A DNA stretch of 64,000 nucleotides from CALZKI01 sp045124055 (GCA_045124055.1 JBGVKZ010000051.1:182586-246585); one strand, 5' to 3'. Positions 19,729 to 29,569 are shown, numbered from the stretch's first letter. Translations and numbers: made by a program. The notes: generated by a model not told the origin, from the sequence alone.

Positions 19729-20976
19729 TTATCCTCTAATTTCTCCGTTACCGATTATCTGATATTTATAAGCAGTTAACTCCCTTAATCCCATCGGTCC
19801 TCTGGCGTGCAATTTCTGCGTACTAATTCCAATTTCTGCACCAAAACCAAATTCAAAGCCATCTGTAAATCTTGTGGAAGCATTTACATAAACACAAGCC
19901 GCATCTACGTTATCTAAAAAATATTTGGCAGTGGTTTCATTTTCTGTAACAATAGCATCGGAATGTCCTGTATTGTACTGATTAATATGAGCTACCGCTT
20001 CTTCCACACTATTCACTGTTTTTACGGATAAAATATAATCCAGATACTCTGTTCCAAAATCCGTTTCTGTGGCATCTTTTGCTCCTTTTATAAATGGTTT
20101 TGAAGCTTCATCACAACGATATTCTACGTCAGCGTGATTTAAACCTTCTTTTAACATTGGCATCAGTTTTGCTACCACATCTTTATGAACTACTAAAGAT
20201 TCACAGGCATTACATACGCTGATTCGTTGGGTTTTCGCATTGTCTATAATTTTGACCGCCTTAGTCAAGTCTGCATCTTTATCCACATAGACGTGACAGT
20301 TTCCAGTTCCTGTCTCAATGACCGGAATGGTACTATTTTCTACTACTGCTTTAATGAGACCTGCTCCGCCACGGGGAATTAAAACATCTACATACTCTTT
20401 TAATTTCATAAAACGAGCCGTTACTTCTCTGTCTGTGTCTTCAATCAAAATAACTGCATCTTCATTCAAATTCTTAGCTTTTAACGCCTCACGAATGACT
20501 TTTGTAATGGCTTTATTGGAGCAAATCGCCTCTTTTCCACCTTTCAAAATGACGGAATTTCCAGATTTAAAGCAAAGTCCAAAAGCATCCGCCGTTACAT
20601 TAGGTCTGGATTCAAAAATAATGCCAATTACCCCCAGTGGAACCCGCACTTTTCTGATTTTCATACCATTTATATGCGAAAATTCTTCCATAACATCGCC
20701 CACATAATCTGGCAAATCAGCAATCTGTTTTAAGCCAACCGCCATCGCCTTAATTCTATCTAAAGTTAAAGAAAGTCTATCAATCATTCCATCACTGATT
20801 CCATTTTCTTTTGCCTTTAAAGTATCCATTTGGTTCGCTTCTAAAATTTCATTGCTATGGGAAACTAATGCATCTGCAATATAACTTAATGCCTCATTTT
20901 TCATTTCCGTAGTATATTTTTGCACATCATATTTTGCACTTTTGGAACGTCTTCCAATGTCATTTAAAATATCCAT
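19729..20976 (-). CDS. proA: Glutamate-5-semialdehyde dehydrogenase (gamma-glutamyl phosphate reductase)
   Basis: The 415-residue aldehyde-dehydrogenase-superfamily protein has the ProA catalytic cysteine in SVCNACESLVVH and the family stretches GVIGIIFESRPNVTADAF and RGPMGLRELTAYKYQI. It reduces gamma-glutamyl phosphate to glutamate-5-semialdehyde with NADPH, the second step of proline synthesis. ProB, the kinase for the preceding step, is three genes upstream in the same run. The start abuts the 5-FCL stop with no gap. Confidence 0.97.
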   Translation of the reverse strand: MDILNDIGRRSKSAKYDVQKYTTEMKNEALSYIADALVSHSNEILEANQMDTLKAKENGISDGMIDRLSLTLDRIKAMAVGLKQIADLPDYVGDVMEEFSHINGMKIRKVRVPLGVIGIIFESRPNVTADAFGLCFKSGNSVILKGGKEAICSNKAITKVIREALKAKNLNEDAVILIEDTDREVTARFMKLKEYVDVLIPRGGAGLIKAVVENSTIPVIETGTGNCHVYVDKDADLTKAVKIIDNAKTQRISVCNACESLVVHKDVVAKLMPMLKEGLNHADVEYRCDEASKPFIKGAKDATETDFGTEYLDYILSVKTVNSVEEAVAHINQYNTGHSDAIVTENETTAKYFLDNVDAACVYVNASTRFTDGFEFGFGAEIGISTQKLHARGPMGLRELTAYKYQIIGNGEIRG

Positions 20977-21546
20977 TTATGTATCACTCCTTATCACCTG
21001 ATTTTCATTTACCACATAATCCATCGGAATATCTGTATCTTTTACATCAGGAATTTTATCTAAAATTTGCAAAGAAAAACATACCCCAATGGTAGTTAAT
21101 TTCGTAAAACAATCCATTAAATATCTGTCATAATATCCTTTTCCGTAACCACATCGATTTCCTGATAAATCAAAAACGCTTCCCGGGACAATCATACAGG
21201 TCTTTTCTGTTATAGAAGTTTTATGAAAATAAAGTTCTCCCAGAGGCTCCTTAATTCCCTTGTAACCTTCTTTCAAATCCTGAAAACTGTTTACTAGAAT
21301 AAATTCCATAGAAGTTTCCCCCATCACACGAGGAAAATAGACCTTTTTACCATTAAAAAAAGCTTCTTCTACTAAAGAACGAATATCCACTTCATTTTGG
21401 TAAGGATAAAAAAACAGTATGTTTTCTGCCTGGTTATAAGCATTTATAAGACGAATTTTATTACAGATTTTTTCAGAGAATAAACGATGATTTTCTTCGT
21501 CTAAATTTTTTCTATTATTCAAAATTTCTTTAATGTAAGTTTTCAT
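20977..21546 (-). CDS. 5-formyltetrahydrofolate cyclo-ligase
   Basis: This roughly 189-residue protein has the cyclo-ligase signatures ENILFFYPYQNEVDI, with PGSVFDLSGNRCGYGKGYYD forming the folate/ATP loop. It converts 5-formyl-THF to 5,10-methenyl-THF using ATP. I use the ATG at 21546, whose reading starts inside the end of the DUF896 gene. A GTG eight codons upstream is possible but has no better ribosome binding site. The overlap suggests translational coupling between the two. Confidence 0.92.
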   Translation of the reverse strand: MKTYIKEILNNRKNLDEENHRLFSEKICNKIRLINAYNQAENILFFYPYQNEVDIRSLVEEAFFNGKKVYFPRVMGETSMEFILVNSFQDLKEGYKGIKEPLGELYFHKTSITEKTCMIVPGSVFDLSGNRCGYGKGYYDRYLMDCFTKLTTIGVCFSLQILDKIPDVKDTDIPMDYVVNENQVIRSDT

Positions 21547-21757
21547 TGTTTTTCTGACCGAATTTTTCACCTAAATTAGTAACAGAACCATCTTCATTTT
21601 CAATATCAATATTGTTTAATTGGTTTCTAAAGTTTGTACGGACAATCTGCACATATTCTTTTCGAAGGCGAGCCTGTTCTTCCTTTTCTTCTTCGGTAAG
21701 TCCTTCTTTTTGTGATTTGTGATATAATTCATTAATTCTGTCAATTAATTTTCCCAT
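21530..21757 (-). CDS. DUF896 (YnzC/UPF0291) small protein
   Basis: The 75-residue protein has the DUF896 layout: helix KLIDRINELYHKSQKEGLT, then EEEKEEQARLRKEYVQ and a basic RTNFRNQLNNI stretch. The family folds as a helical hairpin. Its function is unresolved, although SOS-related members exist in Bacillus. It sits between proB (22-base gap) and the 5-FCL gene, which it overlaps by 17 bases. Confidence 0.9.
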   Translation of the reverse strand: MGKLIDRINELYHKSQKEGLTEEEKEEQARLRKEYVQIVRTNFRNQLNNIDIENEDGSVTNLGEKFGQKNNENLH

Positions 21758-21779
21758 AATTTACCTCATTTTTCTAGTG

Positions 21780-22637
21780 TTAGGATTCCAAATAACTTCG
21801 CATATGGAATGAAGGGTCTTTTTTCCCAACAAATAATGTTCCTTCTTCTTCTCCGTTTACAAGTCTTCCTAAAATTTTTACATCTGCACTGTTGGCAATA
21901 ATCATATCTGCCCCAGACCTTGTGGCAATTTTTGCGGCAGTCAGTTTGGTATTCATTCCACCTGTTCCCACATTACTACCCGTAGATTCTTTTGCCATTT
22001 CTTCATATTCATGGGTCAGATTTTCCACCAAATGAATAAATTTGGCATCTTTATTCTGCCTTGGGTCGTCAGAATATAAGCCATCGATATCCGACAATAA
22101 AATTAACAAATCTGCATCAATTAAATTGGCTACAATGGCAGACAAAGTATCGTTATCACCAATACCAAGTTCGTCCGTAGCTACAGTATCATTTTCGTTT
22201 ACAATTGGAATGACTCCCATTTTTAATAACTGGGTGAACGTATTATGGGCATTTTTATAACTTTCATCGTCCATAATCGTATATTTTGTCATCAAAATCT
22301 GTGCCGTAAGCTGTCCGTATTCCGCAAACAATTTTTCATATATCATCATAAGACGAGCCTGTCCTATTGCTGCACAAGCCTGCTTAATAGCAATGGAATT
22401 TTCATTAGCAATTTGTTCTGCCTTACTAATTCCAACAGCCTTTCTTCCTGCCGCAACCGCACCGGAAGAAACTAAAACAACTTCTTTTCCCTGATTTTTC
22501 AAATTGCAAAGTTCACGGACAAAAATATCCATTTTTCCATAATCCATTTCACCAGTATTGGTGTGTTGTAAAGAAGACGAACCTATTTTTATAACAATTC
22601 TCTTTTTATCTTTTAGTTTTTTACGAAATGTATTCAC
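21780..22637 (-). CDS. proB: Glutamate 5-kinase without PUA domain
   Basis: The 285-residue amino acid kinase has IVIKIGSSSLQH at the N-terminus, LVSSGAVAAGRKAVG and the nucleotide-binding VGTGGMNTKLTAAKIA. It phosphorylates glutamate at the gamma carboxyl to start proline synthesis. It ends where the kinase domain ends, so the C-terminal PUA domain of the roughly 370-residue E. coli enzyme is absent, as in a number of Firmicutes. It starts four bases after the COG2509-type gene and is in one operon with proA. Confidence 0.96.
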   Translation of the reverse strand: MNTFRKKLKDKKRIVIKIGSSSLQHTNTGEMDYGKMDIFVRELCNLKNQGKEVVLVSSGAVAAGRKAVGISKAEQIANENSIAIKQACAAIGQARLMMIYEKLFAEYGQLTAQILMTKYTIMDDESYKNAHNTFTQLLKMGVIPIVNENDTVATDELGIGDNDTLSAIVANLIDADLLILLSDIDGLYSDDPRQNKDAKFIHLVENLTHEYEEMAKESTGSNVGTGGMNTKLTAAKIATRSGADMIIANSADVKILGRLVNGEEEGTLFVGKKDPSFHMRSYLES

Positions 22638-22641
22638 TCTT

Positions 22642-24282
22642 TTACTCCTTCATTGGTTGATAAATTGCGGCAATTTGCTCCGCTACCTTTATGCCGTCCA
22701 TACCCGCTGAGGTAATTCCTCCTGCATAACCTGCCCCTTCTCCACAGGGGTATAGTCCCTTAAAATTACTCTCTAGCGTCTTTTCGTCTCTTAAAATTCT
22801 AACAGGAGATGATGTACGACTCTCTACCGCATAAATCTTTGTATCCGGATGTGCAAACCCCGGAATAATTTTATCAAAGTGAGTCATTCCCTCTAGAAAA
22901 CTCTCCATCATTTCTTTCGGGAAAAAATCACTCAAATCACTTTCTTTTGTATTTCCTTTTGTATTGCCACTAAAGGCGTTAAAATAGAGATTATTTTCTG
23001 TATTATCCGGTATATTTGCTCCAAGTTTTTTACATAATGCACCATAGGTTGTACTTGGAATCAAGCCTTCTCCAAGGCGATATGCCTTTTCTTCTAATTG
23101 CCTTTGAAATTCGATACCAGAAAGAACATAATCCGAAGGAAAATCTTCCGAAGGAAAATCTTCCTTTGTCACCGAAATAATAATCGCACTATTGGCACTT
23201 TGGCTATCTCGTTTACTATAACTCATTCCATTAATGGCAAGTCTTTTTTCCTCACTGGAGGCATTTACCACATAGCCGCCGGGACACATACAAAAGGAGT
23301 AAACCCCCCTGCCACTCTTGGTTTTAGCAGTGACTTTATAAGGAGCTGGCGGTAACTTATTTGCCATTTCTTTTCCATATAGAGTATCATTTATCAAATT
23401 TTGTGGGTGTTCCACACGAAATCCTACTGCAAAGTCCTTGGCTTCCATAGAAACGCCTTTTTCGTATAGCATCTGAAAAGTATCTCTGGCACTATGCCCA
23501 ATAGCTAAAATAACGCAATCGGATTCAAGTGTTTCTGTGTCATTGACTGTCAAAGTCATCATATGATTTTTTCTAAAAGAGAGATTCGTTACTTTCTTTT
23601 CAAACAAAACCTCTCCTCCACACATAATAATGTGGTTTCGCATATTTTTAACAACCTGTTTTAAAACATCTGTACCAATATGTGGCTTTGCATCATATAA
23701 AATGGTTTCCGGTGCACCATTTTCTACAAACACCTCTAATACTTTCCTATTTCTTCCATATTTGTCCTTTACTAAAGTATTTAACTTGCCATCAGAAAAA
23801 GTTCCTGCACCACCTTCTCCAAACTGAACATTGGAGTTTTTCTGTAAACTTCCATTTTCCCAGAAATTTTCTACGGTTTTGCTTCGTTTATCTACATCTT
23901 CTCCTTGTTCTAACAAGATAGGACAATATCCATTTTCAGAAAGCATATAGGCACAGAATAATCCGGCCGGACCTGAACCAATAATCACAGGTCTATGATT
24001 TAGTTTTTCTTTTCCCAAAACAGAGAACGCATATGAAACTTTTTCTACCTGTTGTATGGAATTATCCTTGATTCTGGATAAAATTTTCTTTTCATTCTCT
24101 ATTTGAACATCTACCACATATGTATAAAAAATCTGTGGCTTTTTTCTTGCATCAATGGACATTTTCTGAATACTATACCCAATGATGTCCGTTTCAGTTA
24201 TATGAAGCATTTTACAGATTTTTTTAATAAGAGCTTCTTTTGTATGGGTTACTTCTAATTTTAATTGTGATATCCTAATCAT
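22642..24282 (-). CDS. FAD-dependent protein, COG2509 (NAD(P)/FAD-dependent oxidoreductase)
   Basis: The roughly 546-residue protein has a small N-terminal domain (1-75), then a Rossmann FAD motif PVIIGSGPAGLFCAYMLSEN and a C-terminal FAD-closing motif CGEGAGYAGGITSAGMDGIK. The internal NVQFGEGGAGTFSDGKL is typical of this uncharacterised dehydrogenase family (COG2509). The start at 24282 has a GGAG site; a longer frame would overlap the previous gene. A short in-frame duplication produces EDFPSEDFPSD. It is six bases after the HI0933-family gene and four before proB. The substrate is unknown. Confidence 0.88.
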   Translation of the reverse strand: MIRISQLKLEVTHTKEALIKKICKMLHITETDIIGYSIQKMSIDARKKPQIFYTYVVDVQIENEKKILSRIKDNSIQQVEKVSYAFSVLGKEKLNHRPVIIGSGPAGLFCAYMLSENGYCPILLEQGEDVDKRSKTVENFWENGSLQKNSNVQFGEGGAGTFSDGKLNTLVKDKYGRNRKVLEVFVENGAPETILYDAKPHIGTDVLKQVVKNMRNHIIMCGGEVLFEKKVTNLSFRKNHMMTLTVNDTETLESDCVILAIGHSARDTFQMLYEKGVSMEAKDFAVGFRVEHPQNLINDTLYGKEMANKLPPAPYKVTAKTKSGRGVYSFCMCPGGYVVNASSEEKRLAINGMSYSKRDSQSANSAIIISVTKEDFPSEDFPSDYVLSGIEFQRQLEEKAYRLGEGLIPSTTYGALCKKLGANIPDNTENNLYFNAFSGNTKGNTKESDLSDFFPKEMMESFLEGMTHFDKIIPGFAHPDTKIYAVESRTSSPVRILRDEKTLESNFKGLYPCGEGAGYAGGITSAGMDGIKVAEQIAAIYQPMKE

Positions 24283-24287
24283 AAATT

Positions 24288-25514
24288 CTATTCTCCGGCA
24301 GCAGATTTTCCTGCAATAAAGCCACTGGAAAAAGCCCACTGTAAGTTATATCCGCCACAAATGCCGTCTACATCTATCATTTCTCCTGCAAAATACAGAT
24401 TTTTCGTAAGTTTTGAACTAAAGTCATCATTCAGTTCCGATATGGATACACCTCCGGCAGTTACTTGAGCCGTGTCATAGGATTTGGTATCCACAATATG
24501 ATATTCTAACTGTTTCAAAGTAACAACTATGTCAAAAAGTTGTTTTTGTGATAAGCTATTTACTCTTGTATCCGGTTTGAAGTGATTTAACTTGATTGCA
24601 AGTAAACATAATTTCTTATTTGCTAAACCACACATAAACGCCTCCAAGGTACTCTCTTTATGTATCAAAAGACGTTTATTTATCATTTTTTCTAAAGTGT
24701 TTTTATCCACATCCGGTAATACATCTACCAAAACAGTTACCTTCTTCTTTTCAAAGATACCATAGGCAGCTAATCGACTAAACTGAAAGATAGGTATTCC
24801 GGAAATACCATAATCTGTAAACTGTATCTCTCCTCGTTCGCTACGTTCTTTCTGACCATTGAGATAAAGAGTTGCTACGCCTTCGCTCCGAACACCTGCA
24901 ACTATTTTATAAAAATCATCTTTTCCGCAAAGCTGCACTAAAGCCGGAACGGTTGGGTAAATGGAATGTCCCAATTTTTTAGCTAATCTGTAACCACTTC
25001 CGTCAGAACCTGTTTTCGCATAACTCCTTCCGCCTGTTGTAAGTATCACTTTATCAAAGTAAAGTTTGCGATTATCTTCACTTTCCATTAGAAAGCCTTC
25101 GCCCTCTTTCGTAATTTTGGTCACTTTATACTCTGTCAAAATAGAAACCTTTTCTTTTTGCAGCTCCATCCTTAAAATATCTAATACAATGGAAGCCTGT
25201 TCGCCAAGTGGATACAAATATCCGTTTTTCTCTTTAACAAGCATTCCTGCTTCTTCAAAAAATTCTTTCGTATCTTCGGGAGAAAACTTCTCAAAAACGC
25301 GATTTAAAAATGGGTAGTCTTTACAGTAATAACACAAATCCTGCAAAAACAGGTTCGAAAAATTGCATTTTCCATTACCGGTAAGTAATATTTTATTTCC
25401 CACCCGATTAGTAGCTTCTAAAATGGTAACGTTTTTGCCGCATCGTGCCGCACTAATGGCTGCCATCATACCGGAAGCACCACCGCCTATCACCGCTATT
25501 TTTACCTGTTTCAT
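24288..25514 (-). CDS. HI0933-family flavoprotein (BaiN-like, aminoacetone oxidase family)
   Basis: The 408-residue protein carries an N-terminal dinucleotide motif AVIGGGASGMMAAISAARCG and the HI0933-family C-terminus YFAGEMIDVDGICGGYNLQW. The family includes BaiN-type flavoproteins proposed to act on bile-acid intermediates and proteins annotated as aminoacetone oxidases; most have no proven substrate. It begins the FAD-FAD-proB-DUF896-5FCL-proA-EI-miaB run. Confidence 0.88.
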   Translation of the reverse strand: MKQVKIAVIGGGASGMMAAISAARCGKNVTILEATNRVGNKILLTGNGKCNFSNLFLQDLCYYCKDYPFLNRVFEKFSPEDTKEFFEEAGMLVKEKNGYLYPLGEQASIVLDILRMELQKEKVSILTEYKVTKITKEGEGFLMESEDNRKLYFDKVILTTGGRSYAKTGSDGSGYRLAKKLGHSIYPTVPALVQLCGKDDFYKIVAGVRSEGVATLYLNGQKERSERGEIQFTDYGISGIPIFQFSRLAAYGIFEKKKVTVLVDVLPDVDKNTLEKMINKRLLIHKESTLEAFMCGLANKKLCLLAIKLNHFKPDTRVNSLSQKQLFDIVVTLKQLEYHIVDTKSYDTAQVTAGGVSISELNDDFSSKLTKNLYFAGEMIDVDGICGGYNLQWAFSSGFIAGKSAAGE

Positions 25515-25553
25515 AAAGTCCTCCCAAAATAATCACTATTTCAAATTATAATA

Positions 25554-26168
25554 CTAACTGGAGTAAGACTCAAGAAAATTATATAATTCTTCTTCTGTCT
25601 CAAAGTATTTCATATGCAAGATTTCAAGCTGTACCTTTTCCGGCAAACTATCTAACGTAATATCTGTTGTCAAATAAACAGTCTGCAAATCGTCATAATA
25701 AACAATCAGTTTGTTATCTTTGGCAAGAATATAGTAATGTACTTTATTTTCTTCATAAAGATAATTTTTCTGTAATTCAATTTGTTTGTTGGAAAAACTA
25801 AGAACCTCCAAGCTTTTAAATCCCTTTTTCATATCCGATAAGGCAGGAGAAGTTTCATAAACTTCCATTTCTTCTAAAAATTCTGCTCGGTTTAATCCAA
25901 TATATTTAATGGGAATGTTCTGTTCTCCACGAATAACTTCTCCGGTTTTTAAATTATTTTCAATCGTAATTAGTTTTGTATCTGCTGTAATAATTTCTTC
26001 CTGTTGTATTACCGGTGCCATATCTTCTTCATCAACAATTAAAATTGGTTCTGTTGATTTTTTCTGATTTGGATAAAATGAATTCATAAGTTTTTCAAAA
26101 AACATACCTATAAAAAAAGCAATAACAAAAACAACAAAATAAGCGATGAACTTTTTTAATCTGTGCAT
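25554..26168 (-). CDS. Membrane-anchored protein with BofC-like C-terminal domain
   Basis: This 204-residue protein has a short basic N-terminus, one membrane segment (about residues 7-25) and an extracytoplasmic domain. The C-terminal ending, with LPEKVQLEILHMKYFETEEE and then YNFLESYSS, resembles the C-terminal domain of BofC, the forespore protein that inhibits the SpoIVB protease in Bacillus. This similarity is from recall of the motif, not a search. A start with AAGGAGAGTGATTTT upstream supports the chosen ATG. It lies between a MOP flippase gene and the FAD gene run. Confidence 0.65.
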   Translation of the reverse strand: MHRLKKFIAYFVVFVIAFFIGMFFEKLMNSFYPNQKKSTEPILIVDEEDMAPVIQQEEIITADTKLITIENNLKTGEVIRGEQNIPIKYIGLNRAEFLEEMEVYETSPALSDMKKGFKSLEVLSFSNKQIELQKNYLYEENKVHYYILAKDNKLIVYYDDLQTVYLTTDITLDSLPEKVQLEILHMKYFETEEELYNFLESYSS

Positions 26169-26234
26169 AAAATCACTCTCCTTAAAAAAAGTATCAACGC
26201 TTTTTTGCTTTAATATTCATTCAATTTTCAAGAT

Positions 26235-27863
26235 TTAATATATGTGCAACAGCTCACCTAACCTGTAAATTATTTTGCCCCAGAAACCGCCATTTAACTC
26301 GTCCTCATCCACACAACGTAATACCAGAAGCAATACCATGTAAATAACCACACAAAGTACCAACAAACCTAATAAAATCAATAATTCTACAAAACGGTTC
26401 GAGGCAATTCCAATAGCTTTATTTAATAAAAGTAAGATAATTCCCATAACCATTGCACATACAGCAGGTAACACCAAAAGCTGCATAATATTTCGATTAA
26501 ATCCGGACTCCCTTTCTAATACGAAAAACTCGCAAATAAAGGCAATTAAGAAATAGAAAATTACACCAATACTAATACCGTATCCCCCAATGGCTGAAAT
26601 ATTATACAGAATCCCCATAATAATCGCTGAGGCAAAAAGGGAAATATAGTTAATTATCAATAAGCTCTTTGTTTTACCAATATTGGATAAAAACATATTG
26701 TAAAGGCTATAAAGTGGCACTAATACAAATGCCAACGAAAGTATTTGCATATGGATTATATACTGTTTCGCCGTAGTACCTGTCAAAATAAAAATAACAC
26801 TCTTTGACATCACCATAAAGAAAATCGTTAGTGCAACCGCTATTATAAAATATTTGTGGGTTCTTCCCCATAAATACGCCTTCACACTACGCATATCTTC
26901 GTTTTTTAACATTTTTCGGTAACGATACACATATTTTAACGAAAAGGCTCTCGTTACAAAATATGGGATTAAAACAGTTACTCCAAAAACCACTGCTAAA
27001 ATGCCAAAGGACGTATTCATTTCTTCTGTTCCTAACATACGTCTATTATAGAAGGAGCAGAAAACAAACGCCAAAAGTACCAACAAGTATATGCTGATTT
27101 TATGAAGATTGGCAGATACGTGTGCCTTTGCTACAATCGGCAGCATAGAAAAGACATTCTCTTTATTTCTACCTAAATCATGTCCGATTTGTTTGTTCAT
27201 ATATGGTTTATAAACTAAATACATCCAAAGCAAAACAAGACACACCAAGACTTGTGCAGCTAATAAAGAAATCGGAATCGTCAAAGAGGCATATAAATCT
27301 GCCATACAATCGCTTTTTAAAAGAGCATCTACCTTCTGACCATATTCCTTCAATGGTTTATAAATACAAAGTCCCACCACCAAGGTTGTGAAAAATCCTA
27401 GAGCCCTGGAAACAATTACTGTCAACCTTCTGTTATAGTATTGATAATAACATCGAAATACTTCATTTACCGGAATCAGAAATAACAGTGGTAAAAACAA
27501 TGCAATTCCAAAAGGTAATGCCTTACTGGTATGCAAAAATGCGGACATTTTATTCACGAAGCAAAATGCCACCAGCATTGCTACGCCTTCTAAAATCGAA
27601 CTGTATAACAACGTACTAAAGAAAATTGTTCTGGCACTACCTAATTGTTGTTTTTGGAAACGTGATTTTACCAAATTACTAAATGCCTGTGGCAAAGAAA
27701 GCCCACAGAACAAATAAATAAGCATAAATACCATAAAAGAGGAAATGATGTAATCTTTTCCAACTTCACTAAGCATAGCTAAAACCACTAAAAATCCTAT
27801 AATATAAAAGAACTTTAACAAATATTCAATTTTATTTAATAATATTTGCTGCTTTGAATTCAT
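26235..27863 (-). CDS. MOP-superfamily membrane protein (polysaccharide/lipid flippase-like)
   Basis: The 542-residue protein has roughly 12-14 hydrophobic segments without a signal peptide or soluble domain. The overall length and layout match the polysaccharide transporter/SpoVB/MurJ branch of the MOP exporter superfamily. No specific substrate motif is evident. It lies 10 bases after ybeY in the sporulation-linked run yqfC-yqfD-phoH-HD-ybeY, so a role in exporting a cell-envelope or spore-wall glycolipid is plausible but inferred. Confidence 0.7.
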   Translation of the reverse strand: MNSKQQILLNKIEYLLKFFYIIGFLVVLAMLSEVGKDYIISSFMVFMLIYLFCGLSLPQAFSNLVKSRFQKQQLGSARTIFFSTLLYSSILEGVAMLVAFCFVNKMSAFLHTSKALPFGIALFLPLLFLIPVNEVFRCYYQYYNRRLTVIVSRALGFFTTLVVGLCIYKPLKEYGQKVDALLKSDCMADLYASLTIPISLLAAQVLVCLVLLWMYLVYKPYMNKQIGHDLGRNKENVFSMLPIVAKAHVSANLHKISIYLLVLLAFVFCSFYNRRMLGTEEMNTSFGILAVVFGVTVLIPYFVTRAFSLKYVYRYRKMLKNEDMRSVKAYLWGRTHKYFIIAVALTIFFMVMSKSVIFILTGTTAKQYIIHMQILSLAFVLVPLYSLYNMFLSNIGKTKSLLIINYISLFASAIIMGILYNISAIGGYGISIGVIFYFLIAFICEFFVLERESGFNRNIMQLLVLPAVCAMVMGIILLLLNKAIGIASNRFVELLILLGLLVLCVVIYMVLLLVLRCVDEDELNGGFWGKIIYRLGELLHIY

Positions 27864-27873
27864 TGGTACTCCT

Positions 27874-28380
27874 TTATTCCATATCTCGTCTAATCTCTAA
27901 TGCATCTAAAATGGCTTTTTGATGTGCTTCCATCACTATACGTTCATCATCTTCCATATGGTCGTAACCAAATAAATGTAACATACTATGGGCAATCAAA
28001 AAAGCAAATTCTCTTTTTTCACTATGACCATACAACTCTGCCTGTTCCTTCACCTTTGGTGCTGAAATAATCATATCTCCTAAAACAAGTCTTCCGCTGT
28101 CCGGGTCAAAATAATCTTCAAAATGGTTTTCTACCTCCGAGAAATCTGCCGGTATATCATAATCCACATTTGGAAAGCTTAAAACATCGGTCTCCTTATC
28201 AATTTCTCGATAATTTTTATTGTATTCTCTAATACCCTCGTTATCCGTAATCAAAATATTAACTTCTGTATCATAAGGACAACTTACATAAGAAAGAGAC
28301 TTTTCAATCACCATTTTTGCCACGTTTTCTATGTCAAATGAAAACTCTAATTCACATTCTTTATCTATGTAAAAAATCAT
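27874..28380 (-). CDS. ybeY: Endoribonuclease YbeY (rRNA maturation)
   Basis: The 168-residue product carries the YbeY zinc motif HSMLHLFGYDH (H-x3-H-x5-H). The conserved upstream stretch is DKETDVLSFPNVDYD. YbeY is a metal-dependent RNase involved in 16S rRNA 3-prime maturation and ribosome quality control. I prefer the ATG at 28380, preceded by GGAGGAAAG; nine codons upstream belong to the overlap with the HD gene. The phoH-HD-ybeY order is conserved widely in Firmicutes. Confidence 0.95.
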   Translation of the reverse strand: MIFYIDKECELEFSFDIENVAKMVIEKSLSYVSCPYDTEVNILITDNEGIREYNKNYREIDKETDVLSFPNVDYDIPADFSEVENHFEDYFDPDSGRLVLGDMIISAPKVKEQAELYGHSEKREFAFLIAHSMLHLFGYDHMEDDERIVMEAHQKAILDALEIRRDME

Positions 28381-29569
28381 AATAAAGTCTTTCCTCCAAA
28401 AGTACATCTTTAATCATTTCTATATCATAATAGGTAATTCCGCATTTTTGCGGGAAAACACTGTCTAATTTTTTCTTTAAAAGTGTTCCTATCACTTGTT
28501 CATATTGAATTTCCTTATTGGGATTTTTGGCATACAAAAATTCCACAGATGTAATCATCATTTCCGCCACCAAAACAACAAAGGCTTCCTTCGTCGTTGG
28601 ACTAAGACTATTTTCTATAATATCTCGCAAATACTCATAAGTAACCGGTGGAAAATCATAATCTTCTATCATCTCCATTGTATTTTCATAATTGATTTCT
28701 CCAATCAAGCTGCCAATCTTATGATAATATGCCATAGTTTTCACGTATTGGCAATCTAAATTCAGTCTGTTCGCCAATTTATCACTTAAATAAGCCACGT
28801 GCACAGTATGAATATATAAATCCGGCTGTTTTTCTTTTAATTCCACTAAAAGAGGACATTCCGAATCATTAATAATCATAAATTTTTCACGATATTTAAA
28901 AATAACAAAATGACCATATAATTTCAAGATAATTAAAATAAGAATCGCACTGACTACCACGTTTACCATTGGAATAATCAATAATTCTACATGTAATGTT
29001 TCATTAATAAATAAAACAGCGTTTGCCATTTCACATAAAATCATTATCATAATGGAAAGAAACAGCGGATATCCAATTTTAAAATTATCGTCTAATTTTT
29101 GAAATAAAATACTGCAAACTATACCACTGATAAAATATAGGCAAAAGGTATTGATGTCAGCACTATTACTTAAAAGCACGCTCATCATCAACATATAGGA
29201 GGCACTGACAATTCCTATTAAGGTATTACTAAATAGTGTTAAGGTAATAAATACCGCCACATAAGGCCAGCCTGTCGTTGGCAAAATTGGTACTAATACT
29301 GATAAAACCACCCCACAAAGAAAACATACCACAAAACGAAGTGGATGTTCTTCGTTGTCATCTTCGAAGGAATGATACATTCTGGCTTTCAGCAATAGAA
29401 AAATAACCGTTCCTACACAGATGCTTGTAATAACAAGATTTCGGATAATCTGTACCATATTATGCGTATACAATATACTACTTATCACCACCGTCAAAAG
29501 AGTTATGACAAAAAATATAATATTTATAAAGGTACTCTTAAGGCGTAAATACTTTTCTCTATCTTCCAT
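28361..29569 (-). CDS. Degenerate 7TM-HD (PgpH/YqfF-like) membrane protein
   Basis: The roughly 402-residue protein sits in the slot between phoH and ybeY that is normally held by PgpH, the c-di-AMP phosphodiesterase with 7TMR-HDED, 7TM and HD domains. Here the extracellular HDED domain is missing and about seven membrane segments are followed by a remnant HD domain. The defining His-Asp pair is changed: MAYYHKIG replaces the expected YYHDIGK (His283-Lys284). The later HHG and HV-type metal ligands are not recognisable. It keeps His254 in HTVHVAYLSDKLA. I infer a catalytically dead relative, perhaps still a c-di-AMP sensor or scaffold. The start at 29569 follows AGGAACC. Confidence 0.78.
   Translation of the reverse strand: MEDREKYLRLKSTFINIIFFVITLLTVVISSILYTHNMVQIIRNLVITSICVGTVIFLLLKARMYHSFEDDNEEHPLRFVVCFLCGVVLSVLVPILPTTGWPYVAVFITLTLFSNTLIGIVSASYMLMMSVLLSNSADINTFCLYFISGIVCSILFQKLDDNFKIGYPLFLSIMIMILCEMANAVLFINETLHVELLIIPMVNVVVSAILILIILKLYGHFVIFKYREKFMIINDSECPLLVELKEKQPDLYIHTVHVAYLSDKLANRLNLDCQYVKTMAYYHKIGSLIGEINYENTMEMIEDYDFPPVTYEYLRDIIENSLSPTTKEAFVVLVAEMMITSVEFLYAKNPNKEIQYEQVIGTLLKKKLDSVFPQKCGITYYDIEMIKDVLLEERLYYDFLHR

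Noticed and set aside
23140..23165. Short direct duplication in the COG2509-type gene
   Set aside because: It is a small in-frame duplication giving EDFPSEDFPSD in a surface loop. It does not interrupt the gene and looks ordinary.
26169..26234. Possible terminator between the MOP gene and the BofC-like gene
   Set aside because: The only hairpin is a short A/T stem (AAAAAAG with CTTTTTT) that overlaps the ribosome-binding region, too weak to call.
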